Below, in pieces: positions 1-13,460 of a stretch of 64,000 bases of DNA (position 1 is the first letter of the stretch; each line of letters starts with the position of its first letter). The stretch is from Liquidambar formosana (taxonomy: Eukaryota; Streptophyta; Magnoliopsida; Saxifragales; Altingiaceae). The notes beneath the pieces are model-generated. The model was given only the letters and a program-made list of their open reading frames with translations, had not been told where the DNA came from and did no database searches. The DNA lies in contig CM077829.1 in assembly GCA_039720395.1 (NCBI GenBank), positions 21,426,685-21,490,684 on the forward strand, read 5' to 3'. The position numbers and the translations under genes are program-made.

Positions 1-1356
1 ATTATCATATTCCTATGAACAAACTAAAGTATTGACCTTAAAGGATTAACCTAATTTTGATTCGAACAAGATTACACAGAACATAAACCTGCTAACTTCG
101 TGATTAATACAAGCCGTGTTCACAATTCGTGTCAAACTTTGCCATCCCTAGAGTAAAGTCCTCAAGCCAATCCATATGGCGGCTTTGGCCCACCATAGAT
201 AAAAATTAAGTTAGGTGTTATAAGGTATTATCATATTCCCATGGACAAATTAAAGGATTGACCATAAAGTATTGACCACATTTTGATCTGAACATGATTA
301 CAATGAAAACAAACCCGCTAACTTTGGGTTTAGTTCAAGCTGTGTTCGCAAATCATGTCAAACTTTGCCACCCTTAGAGTGAAGTCCACAAGCAAATTCA
401 TACGGCGGCTTTGGCCCAGCATAGATAGAAATTAAGTTAGGTGTTGTAAGGTATTATCATATTCCCATCGACAAATTAGAGGATTGACCTTAAAGGATTG
501 ACCTAATTTTGATCCAAACATGATTACGATGAACACAAACCCGCTAACTTTGTGTTCAGTTCAAGCTGTGTTTGCAAATCGTGTCAAACTTTGCCACCCC
601 TTGAGTGAAGTCCTATAGCCAATTCATATGGCGGCTTTAGCCCACCATAGATAGAAATTAAGTTGCGTGTTTTAAGGTATTATCATATTCCCACAAACAA
701 ACTAAAGTATAAACCTTAAAGGATTAACCTAATTTTGATTCGAACAAGATTACAATGAACATAAACCCGCTAACTTCATGTTTAATACAAGCTGTGTTCA
801 CAATTCGTGTCAAACTTTGCCACCCCTAGAGTAAAGTCCTCTAGCCAATTCATATGGCGGCTTTGGCCCACCATAGATAGAAATTAAGTTAGGTGTTATA
901 AGGTATTATCATATTCCCATGGACAAATTAAAGGATTCACCTTAAAGTATTGACCTAATTTTGATCTAAACATGATTACAATGAACACAAACTCGGTAAC
1001 TTTGTGTTTAGTTCAAGCTGAGTTCGCAAATCGTGTCAAGCTTTGCCACCCTTAGAGTGAAGTCCTCTAGTTGATTCATATGGCGGCTTTGGCCCACCAT
1101 AGATAGAAATTAAGTTAGGTGTTGTAAGGTATTATCATATTCCCATGGACAAATTAGAGGATTGACCTCAAAGGATTGACCTAATTTTGATCCAAACATG
1201 ATTACGATGAACACAAACCCACTAACTTTGTGTTCAGTTCAACCTGTGTTCGCAAATCGTGTCAAATTTTGCCACCCCTTGAGTGAAGTCCTCTAGCCAA
1301 TTCATATGGCGGCCTTAGCCTACCATAGATAGAAAATAAGTTGGGTGTTGTAAGGT

Positions 1357-4300
1357 ATTATAATATTCCCACAAACAAACTAAAGTATTGACCATAAAGG
1401 ATTAACCTAATTTTGATTCGAACAAGATTACAATGAACATAAACCCGCTAACTTCGTGTTTAATACAAGCTGTGTTCATAATTCGTGTCAAACTTTGCCA
1501 CCCCTAGAGTAAAGTCCTCTAGCCAATTCATTTGGCGGCTTTGGCCCACCATAGATAGAAATTCAGTTAGGTGTCATAAGGTATTATCATATTCCCATGG
1601 ATAAATTAAAGGATTGACCTTAAAGTATTAACCTAATTTTGATCTGAACATGATTATAATGAACACAAACCCGCTAACTTCGTGTTTAGTTCAAACTGTG
1701 TTCGCGAATCGTGTCAAACTTTGCCACCCCTAGAGTGAAGTCCTCTAGCCAATTCATACGGCGGCTTTGGCCCACCATAGATAGAAATTAAGTTAGGTGT
1801 TGCAAGGTATTATCATATTCCCATTGACAAATTTGAGGATTGACCTTAAAGGATTGACCAAATTTTGATCCAAACATGATTACGATGAACACAAACCCGC
1901 TAACCTTGTGTTCAGTTCAAGCTGTGTTCGCAAATCGTCTCAAACCTTGCCACCCCTTAAGTGAATTCCTCTAGCCAATTCATATGGCGGCTTTAGCCCA
2001 CCATAGATAGAAATTAATTGGGTGTTGTAAGGTATTATCATATTCCCACGAACAAACTAAAGTATTGACCTTAAAGGATTAACCTAATTTTGATTCGAAC
2101 AAGATTACACTGAACATACACCCGCTAACTTCGTGCTTAATACAAGCTGTGTTCACAATTCGTGTCAAACATTGCCACCTCTAGAGTAAACTCCTCAAGC
2201 CAATTCATATGGTGGCTTTGGCCCACCATAGATAGAAATTAGGTTAGGTGTTATAAGGTATTATCATATTCCCATGGACAAATTAAAGGATTGCCCGTAA
2301 AGTATTGACTTAATTTTGATATGATAATGATTACAATGAACACAAACCCGCTAACTTTGTGTTTAGTTCAAGCTGTGTTCACAAATCGTGCAAACTTTGC
2401 CACCCCTAGAGTGAAGTCCTCTAGCCGATTCATACGGCAGCTTTGGCCCACCATAGATAGAAATTAAGTTAGGTGTTGTAAGGTATTATCATATTCCCAT
2501 GAACAAATTAGAGGATTGACCTTAAAGGATTTACCTAATTTTTATCCAAACATGATTACGATGAACACAAACCCACTAACTTTGTTCTCAGTTCAAGCTG
2601 TGTTCGCAAATCGTGCCAAATTTTGCCACCCCTTGAGTGAAGTCCTCTAGCCAATTCATATGGCGGCCTTAGCCTACCATAGATAGAAAATAAGTTGGGT
2701 GTTGTAAGGTATTATAATATTCCCATAAACAAACAAAAGTATTGACCTTAAAGGATTAACCTAATTTTGATTCGAACAAGATTACAATGAACATAAACCC
2801 GCTAACTTCGTGTTTAATACAAGCTGTGCTCACAATTCGTGTCAAACTTTGCCACCCCTAGAGTAAAGTCCTCTAGCCAATTCATTTGGCGGCTTTGGCC
2901 CACCACAGATAGAAATTCAGTTAGGTGTTATAAGGTATTATCATATTCCCATGGACAAATTAATGGATTGACCTTAAAGTATTAACCTAATTTTGATCTG
3001 AACATGATTATGATGAACACAAACCCGCTAACTTCGTGTTTAGTTCAAACTGTGTTCGCGAATCGTGCAAACTTTGCCACCCCTAGAGTGAAGTCCTCTA
3101 GCCAATTCATACGGCGGCTTTGGCCCACCCTAGATAGAAATTAAGTTAGGTGTTGCAAGGTATTATCATATTCCCATGGACAAATTTGAGGATTGACCTT
3201 AAAGGATTGACCAAATTTTGATCCAAACATGATTATGAAGAACACAAACCCGCTAACCTTGTGTTCAGTTCAAGCTGTGTTCGCAAATCGTCTCAAACCT
3301 TGCCACCCCTTAAGTGAATTCCTCTAGCCAATTCATATGGCGGCTTTAGCCCACCATAGATAGAAATTAAGTTGGGTGTTGTAAGGTATTATCATATTCC
3401 CACGAACAAACTAAAGTATTGACCTTAAAGGATTAACCTAATTTTGATTCGAACAAGATTACACTGAACATACACCCGCTAACTTCGTGCTTAATACAGG
3501 CTGTGTTCATAATTCGTGTCAAACATTGCCACCTCTAGAGTAAAGTCCTCAAGCCAATTCATATGGTGGCTTTGGCCCACCATAGATAGAAATTAGGTTA
3601 CGTGTTATAAGGTATTATCATATTCCCATGGACAAATTAAAGGATTGCCCGTAAAGTATTGACCTAATTTTGATATGAACATGATTACAATGAACACAAA
3701 CCCGCTAACTTTGTGTTTAGCTCAAGCTGTGTTCACAAATCGTGCAAACTTTGCCACCCCTAGAGTGAAGTCCTCTAGCCGATTCATACGGCAGCTTTGG
3801 CCCACCATAGATAGAAATTAAGTTAGGTGTTGTAAGGTATTATCATATTCCCATGAACAAATTAGAGGATTGACCTTAAAGGATTTACCTAATTTTTATC
3901 CAAACATGATTACGATGAACACAACTTTGTTCTCAGTTCAAGCTGTGTTCGCAAATCGTGTCAAATTTTGCCACCCCTTGAGTGAAGTCCTCTAGCTAAT
4001 TCATATGGCGGCCTTAGCCTACCATAGATAGAAAATAAGTTGGGTGTTGTAAGGTATTATAATATTCCCACAAACAAACTAAAGTATTGACCTTAAAGGA
4101 TTAACCTAATTTTGATTCGAACAAGATTACAATGAACATAAACCCGCTAACTTCGTGTTTAATACAAGCTGTGTTCACAATTCGTGTCAAGCATTGCCAC
4201 CCCTAGAGTAAAGTCCTCTAGCCAATTCATTTGGCGGCTTTGGCCCACCACAGATAGAAATTCAGTTAGGTGTTATAAGGTATTATCATATTCCCATGGA

Positions 4301-7300
4301 CAAATTAATGGATTGACCTTAAAGTATTAACCTAATTTTGATCTGAACATGATTACAATGAACACAAACCCGCTAACTTCGTGTTTAGTTCAAACTGTGT
4401 TCGCGAATCATGTCAAACTTTGCCACCCCTAGAGTGAAGTCCTCTAGCCAATTCATACGGCGGCTTTGGCCCACCATAGATAGAAATTAAGTTAGGTGTT
4501 GCAAGGTATTATCATATTCCCATGGACAAATTTGAGGATTGACCTTAAAGGATTGACCAAATTTTGATCCAAACATGATTATGAAAAACACAAACCCGCT
4601 AACCTTGTGTTCAGTTCAAGCTGTGTTCGCAAATCGTCTCAAACCTTGCCACCCCTTAAGTGAATTCCTCTAGCCAATTCATATGGCGGCTTTAGCCCAC
4701 CAGAGATAGAAATTAAGTTGGGTGTTGTAAGGTATTATCATATTCCCACGAACAAACTAAAGTATTGACCTTAAAGGATTAACCTAATTTTGATTCGAAC
4801 AAGATTACACTGAACATACACCCGCTAACTTCGTGCTTAATACAAGCTGTGTTCACAATTCGTGTCAAACATTGCCACCTCTAGAGTAAAGTCCTCAAGC
4901 CAATTCATATGGGGGCTTTGGCCCACCATAGATAGAAATTAGGTTAGGTGTTATAAGGTATTATCATATTCCCATGGACAAATTAAAGGATTGCCCGTAA
5001 AGTATTGACCTAATTTTGACATGAACATGATTACAATTAACACAAACCCGCTAACTTTGTGTTTAGTTCAAGCTGTGTTCACAAATCGTGCAAACTTTGC
5101 CACCCCTAGAGTGAAGTCCTCTAGCCGATTCATACGGCAGCTTTGGCCCACCATAGATAGAAATTAAGTTAGGTGTTGTAAGGTATTATCATATTCCCAT
5201 GAACAAATTAGAGGATTGACCTTAAAGGATTTACCTAATTTTGATCCAAACATGATTACGATGAAAACAAACCCACTAACTTTGTTCTCAGTTCAAGCTG
5301 TGTTCGCAAATCGTGTCAAATTTTGCCACCCCTTGAGTGAAGTCCACTAGCCAATTCATATGGCGGCCTTAGCCTACCATAGATAGAAAATAAGTTGGGT
5401 GTTGTAAGGTATTATAATATTCCCACAAACAAACTAAAGTATTGACCTTAAAGGATTAACCTAATTTTGATTCGAACAAGATTACAATGAACATAAACCC
5501 GCTAACTTCGTGTATAATACAAGCTGTGTTCACAATTCGTGTCAAACTTTGCCACCCCAAGAGTAAAGTCCTCTAGCCAATTCATTTGGCGGCTTTGGCC
5601 CACCACAGATAGAAATTCAGTTAGGTGTTATAAGGTATTATCATATTCCCATGGACAAATTAATGGATTGACCTTAAAGTATTAACCTAATTTTGATCTG
5701 AACATGATTACAATGAACACAAACCCGCTCACTTCGTGTTTAGTTCAAACTGTGTTCGCGAATCGTGTCAAACTTTGCCACCCCTAGAGTGAAGTCCCCT
5801 AGCCAATTCATACGGCGGCTTTGGCCCACCATAGATAGAAATTAAGTTAGGTGTTGCAAGGTATTATCATATTCCCATGGACAAATTTGAGGATTGACCT
5901 TAAAGGATTGACCAAATTTTGATCCAAACATGATTACGAAGAACACAAACCCGCTAACCTTGTGTTCAGTTCAAGCTGTGTTCGCAAATCGTCTCAAACC
6001 TTGCCACCCCTTAAGTGAATTCCTCTAGCCAATTCATATGGCGGCTTTAGCCCACCATAGATAGAAATTAAGTTGGGTGTTGTAAGGTATTATCATATTC
6101 CCACGAACAAACTAATGTATTGACCTTAAAGGATTAACCTAATTTTGATTCGAACAAGATTACACTGAACATACACCCGCTAACTTCGTGTTTAATACAA
6201 GCTGTGTTCACAATTCGTGTCAAACATTGCCACCTCTAGAGTAAAGTCCTCAAGCCAATTCATATGGTGGCTTTGGCCCACCATAGATAGAAATTAGGTT
6301 AGGTGTTGTAAGGTATTATCATATTCCCATGGACAAATTAAAGGATTGCCCGTAAAGTATTGACCTAATTTTGATATGAACATGATTACAATGAACACAA
6401 ACCCGCTAACTTTGTGTTTAGTTCAAGCTGTGATCAGAAATCGTGCAAACTTTGCCACCCCTAGAGTGAAGTCCTCTAGCTGATTCGTACGGCAGCTTTG
6501 GCCCACCATAGATAGAAATTAAGTTAGGTGTTGTAAGGTATTATCATATTCCCATGGACAAATTAGAGGATTGACCTTAAAGGATTTACCTAATTTTTAT
6601 CCAAACATGATTACGATGGACACAAACCCACTAACTTTGCGTTCAGTTCAAGCTGTGTTCGCAAATCGTGTCAAATTTTGCCACCCCTTGAGTGAAGTCC
6701 TCTAGCCAATTCATATGGCGGCCTTAGCCTACCATAGATAGAAAATAAGTTGGGTGTTGTAAGGTATTATAATATTCCCACAAACAAACTAAAGTATTGA
6801 CCTTAAAGGATTAACCTAATTTTGATTCGAACAAGATTACAATGAACATAAACCCGCTAACTTCGTGTTTAATACAAGCTGTGTTCACAATTCGTGTCAA
6901 ACTTTGCCACCCCTAGAGTAAGGTCCTCTAGCCAATTCATTTGGCGGCTTTGGCCCACCATAGATAGAAATTCAGTTAGGTGTTATAAGGTATTATCATA
7001 TTCCCATGGACAAATTAAAGGATTGACCTTAAAATATTAACCTAATTTTGATCTAAACATGATTACAATGAACACAAACCCGCTAACTTTGTGTTTAGTT
7101 CATACTGTGTTCGCAAATCGTGTCAAACTTTGCCACCCCTAGAGTGCAGTCCTCTAGCCAATTCATATGGCGGCTTTGGCCCACCATAGATAGAAACTAA
7201 GTTAGGTGTTGTAAGGTATTATCATATTCCCATGGACAAACTTGAGGATTGACCTTAAAGGATTGACCTAATTTTGATCCAAACATGATTACGATGAACA

Positions 7301-9475
7301 CAAACCCACTAGCTTTGTGTTCAGTTCAACCTGTGTTCGCAAATCATGTCAAACCTTGCCACCCCTTGATTGAAGTCCTCTAGCCAATTCATATGGCGGC
7401 TTTAGCCCACTATAGATAGAAATTAAGTTGGGTGTTGTTAGGTATTATCATACTCCCACGAACAAACTAAAGTATTGACCTTAAAGCATTAACCTAATTC
7501 TGATTCGAACAAGATTATAATGAACATAAACCCGCTAACTTCGTGTTTAATACAAGCTGTGTTCACAATTCATGTCAAACATTGCCACTTCTAGAGTAAA
7601 GTCCTCAAGCCAATTCATATGGTTGCTTTGGCCCACAATAGATAGAAATTAGGTTAGGTGTTATAAGGTATTATCATATTCCCGCGGACAAATTAAAGGA
7701 TTGCCCGTAAAGTATTGACCTAATTTTGATCTGAACATGATTACAAAAAACACAAACCCGCTAACTTTGTGTTTAGTTCAAGCTGTGTTCACAAATCATG
7801 TCAAACTTTGCCACCCCTAGAATGAACTCCTCTAGCCGATTCATACGGCAGGTTTGGCCCACCATAGATAGAAATTAAGTTAGGTGTTGTAAGGTATTAT
7901 CATATTCCCATGGACAAATTAGAGGATTGACCTTAAAGGATTTACCTAATTTTGATCCAAACATGATTACGATGAACACAAACCCACTAACTTTGTGTTC
8001 AGTTCAACCTGTGTTCGCAAATCGTGTCAAATTGTGCCACCCCATGAGTGAAGTCCTCTAGCCAATTCATATGGCGGCCTTAGACTACCATAGATAGAAA
8101 ATAAGTTGGGTGTTGTAAGGTATTGTAATATTCCCAAAAACAAACTAAAGTATTGACCTTAAAGGATTAACCTAATTTTGATTCGAACAAGATTACAATG
8201 AACATAAACCCGCTAACTTCGTGTTTAATACAAGCTGTGTTCACAATTCGTGTCAAACTTTGCCACCCCTAGAGTAAAGTCCTCTAGCCAATTCATTTGG
8301 CGGCTTTGGCCCACCATAGATAGAAATTCAGATAGGTGTTATAAGGTATTATCATATTCCCATAGACAAATTAATGGATTGACCTTAAAGTATTAACCTA
8401 ATTTTGATCTGAACATGATTACAATGAACACAAACCCGCTAACTTCGTGTTTAGTTCAAACTGTGTTCGCAAATCGTGTCAAACTTTGCCACCCCTAGAG
8501 TGAAGTCCTCTAGCCAATTCATACGGCGGCTTTGGCCCACCATAGATAGAAATTAAGTTAGGTGTTGTAAGGTATTATCATATTCCCATGGACAAATTTG
8601 AGGATTGACCTTAAAGGATTGACTTAATTTTGATCCAAACATGATTACGATGAACACAAACCCGCTAACCTTGTGTTCAGTTCAAGCTGTGTTCGCAAAT
8701 CGTGTCAAACCTTGCCACCCCTTAAGTGAAGTCCTCTAGCCAATTCATATGGCGGCTTTAGCCCACCATAGATAGAAATTAAGTTGGGTGTTGTAAGGTA
8801 TTATCATATTCCCACGAACAAACTAAAGTACTGACCTTAAAGGATTAACCTAATTTTGATTCGAAAAAGATTACACTGAACATACACCCGCTAACTTCAT
8901 GTTTAATACAAGCTGTGTTCACAATTTGTGTCAAACATTGCCACCTCTAGAATAAAGTCCTCAAGCCAATTCATATGGTGGCTTTGGCCCACCATAGATA
9001 GAAATTAGGTTAGGTGTTATAAGGTATTATCATACTCCCATGGACAAATTAAAGGATTGCCCGTAAAGTATTGACCTAATTTTGATCTAAACATGATTAC
9101 AATGAACACAAACCCGCTGACTTTGTGTTTAGTTCAAGCTGTGTTCACAAATCGTGTCAAACTTTGCCACCCCTAGAGTGAACTCCTCTAGCCGATTCAT
9201 ACGGCAGCTTTGGCCCACCATAGATAGAAATTAAGTTAGGTGTTGTAAGGTATTATCATATTCCCATGGACAAATTAGAGGATTGACCTTAAAGGATTTA
9301 CCTAATTTTGATCCAAACATGATTACGATGAACACAAACCCACTAACTTTGTGTTCAGTTCAACCTGTGTTTGCAAATCGTGTCAAACCTTGCCACCCCT
9401 TGATTGAAGTCCTCTAGCCAATTCATATGGCGGCTTTAGCCCACCATAGATTGAAATTAAGTTGGGTGTTGTACG
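1357..9475. repeat. Higher-order repeat of the satellite, six monomers, ~1355 bp
   Basis: A variant marker (ATTATAATATTCCC in place of ATTATCATATTCCC, preceded by GCGGCCTTAGCCTACC) occurs only once every six monomers: 1357, 2711, 4055, 5411, 6765 and, as ATTGTAATATTCCC, 8122. Spacings are 1354, 1344, 1356, 1354 and 1357 bp. The 1344 bp unit has a short deletion near 3920. A two-base deletion (CGTGCAAAC instead of CGTGTCAAAC) recurs at matching positions in several units, as expected if whole blocks are copied. The last unit keeps the pattern only in part and ends in a different monomer near 9476. Confidence 0.88.
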
Positions 9476-11226
9476 GTATTATCATACTCCCACGAACAAA
9501 CTAAAGTATTGACCTTAAAGGATTAAGCTAATTTTGATTCGAACAAGATTATAATGAACATAAACCGGCTAACTTCGTGTTTAATACAAGCTGTGTTCAC
9601 AATTCGGGTCAAACTTTGCCACCCCTGGAGTAAAGTCCTCTAGCCAATTCATATGGCGGCTTTGGCCCACCATAGATAGAAATTAAGTTAGGTGTGATAA
9701 GGTATTATCATATTCCCATGGACAAATTAAAGGATTGACCTTAAAGTATTGACCTAATTTTGATCTGAACATGATTACAATGAACACAAACCCGCTAACT
9801 TTGTGTTTAGTTCAAGCTGTGTTTGCAAATCGTGTCAAACATTGCCACCCCTAGAGTGAAGTCCTCTAACCAATTCATACGGCGGCTTTGGCCAACCATA
9901 GATAGAAATTAAGTTAGGTGTTGTGAGGTATTATAATATTCCCAAAGACAAATTAGAGGATTGACCTTAAAGGATTGACCTAATTTTGATCCAAACATAA
10001 TTATGATGAACACATACCCGCTAACTTTGTGTTCAGTTCAAGCTGTGTTCGCAAATCATGTCAAACTTTGCCACCCCTTAAGTGAAGTCCTCCAGCCAAT
10101 TCATATGGCGGCTTTAGCCCACCATAGACTGAAATTAAGTTGGGTGTTGTAAGGTATTATCATATTCCCACGAACAAACTAAAGTATTGAACTTAAAGGA
10201 TTAACCTAATTTTGATTCGAACAAGATTACACTGAACATAAACCCGCTAACTTCGTGTTTAATACAAGCTGTGTTCACAATTCGTGTCAAACTTTCCCAC
10301 CCCTAGAGTAAAGTCCTCTAGCCAATTCATATGGCGGCTATGGCCCACCATAGGTAGAAATTAAGTTAGGTGTTATAAGGTATTATCACATTCCCATGGA
10401 CAAATTAAAGGATTGACCTTAAAGTATTGACCTAATTTTGATCTGAACATGATTACAATTTACACAAACCCGCTAACTTTGTGTTTAGTTCAAGCTGTGT
10501 TTGCAAATCGTGTCAAACTTTTCCACCCCTAGAGTGAAGCCCTCTAGCCAATTCCTACGGCGGATTTGGCCCACCATAGATAGAAATTAAGTTAGGTGTT
10601 GTAACGTATTATCATATTACCATGGACAAATTAGAGGATTGACCTTAAAGGATTGACCTAATTTTGATCCAAACATGAATACGATGAACACATACCCGCT
10701 AACTTTGTGTTCAGTTCAAGCTGTGTTCGCAAATCGTGTCAAACTTTGCCACCCCTTGAGTGAAGTCCTATAGCCAATTTATATGGCGGCTTTAGCCCAC
10801 TATAGATAGAAATTAAGTTGGGTGTTGTCGGGTATTATCATATTCCCACGAACAAACTAAAGTATTCAACTTCATGTTTAATACCAGCTGTGTTCACAAT
10901 TCGTGTCAAACTTTGCCACCCCTAGAGTAAAGGCCTCTAGCCAATTCATATGGCGGCTTTGGCCCACCATAGATAGAAATTAAGTTAGGTGTTATTAGGT
11001 ATTATCATATTTCCAGGGACAAATTAAAGGATTGACCTTAAAGTATTGACCTAATTTTCATCCGAACATGATTGCAATGAACACAAACCTGCTAACTTTG
11101 TGTTTGGTTCAAGTTGTGTTCATAGGTCGTGTCAAACTTTGCCACCCCTAGAGTAAAGTCCTCCAGCCAATTCATATGGCGGCTTTGGCCCACCATAGAT
11201 AGAAATTAAGTTACGTGTTGTAAGGT

Positions 11227-11890
11227 ATTATCATATTCCCATGGGCAAATTAAAGGATTGACCTAATTTTGATCCGAACATGAGTACAATGAACCCAAAC
11301 CTGCTAACTTTGTGTTTGGTTCAAGCTGTGAACATGTCAAACTGTGCCACCCCTAGAGTGAAGTCCTCTAACCAATTCATATGGCAGCTTTGGCCCACCA
11401 TAGATAGAAATTAAGTTAGATGTTGTAAGGTATTATCATTTTCCGATGGACAAATTATAGGATTGGCCTAATTTTGATCCGAAAATGATTACAATGAACA
11501 CAAAGCCACTAACTTTGTGTTTAGTTCAAGCTGTGAACATGTCAAACTTTGCCACCCCTTGGGTGAAGTCCTCTAACCAATTCATATGGTGGCTTTGGCC
11601 CACCATAGATAGAAATTAAGTTAGATATTGTAGGGTATTATCATTTTCCCATGGACAAATTAAAGGATTGGCCTAATTTTGATCCGAAAATGATTATGTG
11701 TTCATAGATCATGTCAAACTTTGCCACCCCTAGAGTGAAGTTCTCTAGCCAATTCATATAGCAGCTTTGACCCGCCATAGATAGAAATTAATTAGGTGTT
11801 GTAAGGTATTATCATATTCCCTTTGACAAATTAAATGATTGACCTTAAAGGATTGACCTAATTTTGATCCGAACATGATTACAATGAACA
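11227..11890. repeat. Shortened satellite monomers (205 and ~170 bp)
   Basis: Marker positions 11227, 11432, 11637 and 11807 show two 205 bp units and one of ~170 bp inside the 226 bp array. The 205 bp units lack bases around CAAGCTGTGAACATGTCAAAC, where the full monomer reads CTGTGTTCGCAAATCGTGTC. The short unit has lost more of the centre. The same combination of short units recurs in the 13461-15526 duplication, so this stretch is a diverged relative of that block. Confidence 0.75.
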
Positions 11891-13460
11891 CAAACCCGCT
11901 AACTTTGTGTTTAATACAAGCTGTGTTCCCAATTCGTGCCAAACTTTGCCACCCCTAGAGTGAAGTCCTCTAGCCGATTCATACTGCAGCTTTGGCGCAC
12001 CATAGATAGAAATTAAGTTAGGTGTTGTAAGGTATTATCATATTCCCACGGACAAATTAGAGGATTGACCTTAAAGGATTGACCTAATTTTGATCCAAAC
12101 ATGATTACGATGAACACAAACCCACTAACTTTGTGTTCAGTTCAAGCTGTGTTCGCAAATCGTGTCAAATTTTGCCAGCCCTTGAGTGAAATCCTCTAGC
12201 CAATTCATATGGCGGCTTTAGCCCACCATAGATAGAAATTAAGTTGGGTGTTGTAAGGTATTATCATATTTCCACAAACAAACTAAAGTATTGAACTTAA
12301 AGGATTAACCTAATTTTGATTCGAACAAGATTACAATGAACATAAACCTGCTAACTTCATGTTTAATACAAGCTGTGTTCACAATTTTTGTCAAACTTTC
12401 CCAGCCCTAGACTAAAGTCCTCTAGCCAATTCATATGGCGGCTTTGGCCCACCATAGATAGAAATTAAGTTAGGTGTTATGAGGTATTATAATATTCCCA
12501 TGGACAAATTAAAGGATTGACCTTAAAGTATTGACCTAATTTTGATATGAACATGATTACAATGAACACAAACCCGCTAACTTCGTGTCTAGTTTAAACT
12601 ATGTTCGCAAATCGTGTCAAACTTTGCCACCCCTAGAGTGAAGTCCTCTAGCCAATTCGTACGGCGGCTTTGGCCCACCAAAGATAGAGATTAAGTTAGG
12701 TGTTGTAAGGTATTATCATATTCCCATGGACAAATTAGAGGATTGACCTTAAAGGATTGACCTAATTTTGATCCAAACAGGATTACGGTGAAAACAAACC
12801 CGCTAACTTTGTGTTCAGTTCAAGCTGTGTTCGCAAATCGTGTCAAACTCTGCCACCCCTTGAGTGAAGTCCTCTAGCCAATTCATATGGCGGCTTTAGC
12901 CCACCATAGGTAGAAATTAAGTTGGGTGTTGTAAGGTATTATCATACTCCCACGAACAAACTAAAGTATTGACCTTAGAGGATTAACTAAAGTATTGGCC
13001 TAATTTTGATCTGAACATGATTACAATGAACACAAACCCGCTAACTTTGTGTTTAGTTCAAGCTGTGTTTGCAAATCGTGTCAAACTATGCCACCCCTAG
13101 AGTGAAGTCCTCTAGCCAATTCATACGGTGGCTTTGGCCCACCATAGATAGAAATTTAGTTAGGTGTATTAAGGTATTATCATATTCCCATGGACAAATT
13201 AGAGGATTGACCTTAAAGGATTTACCTAATTTTGATCCAAACATGATTACGATGAACACAAACCCGCTAACTTTGTGTTCAGTTCAAGCTGTGTTCGCAA
13301 ATCGTGTCAAACTTTGCCACCCCTTGAATAAAGTCCTATAGCCAATTCATATGGCGGCTTTAGCCCACTATAGATAGAAATTAAGTTGGGTGTTGTAAGG
13401 TATTATCATATTCCCACGAACAAACTAAAGTATTGAACTTAAAGGATTAACCTAATTTTG

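Noticed and set aside
13069..13341. 90 codon plus-strand frame
   Set aside because: It crosses satellite monomers and is not kept in neighbouring units.
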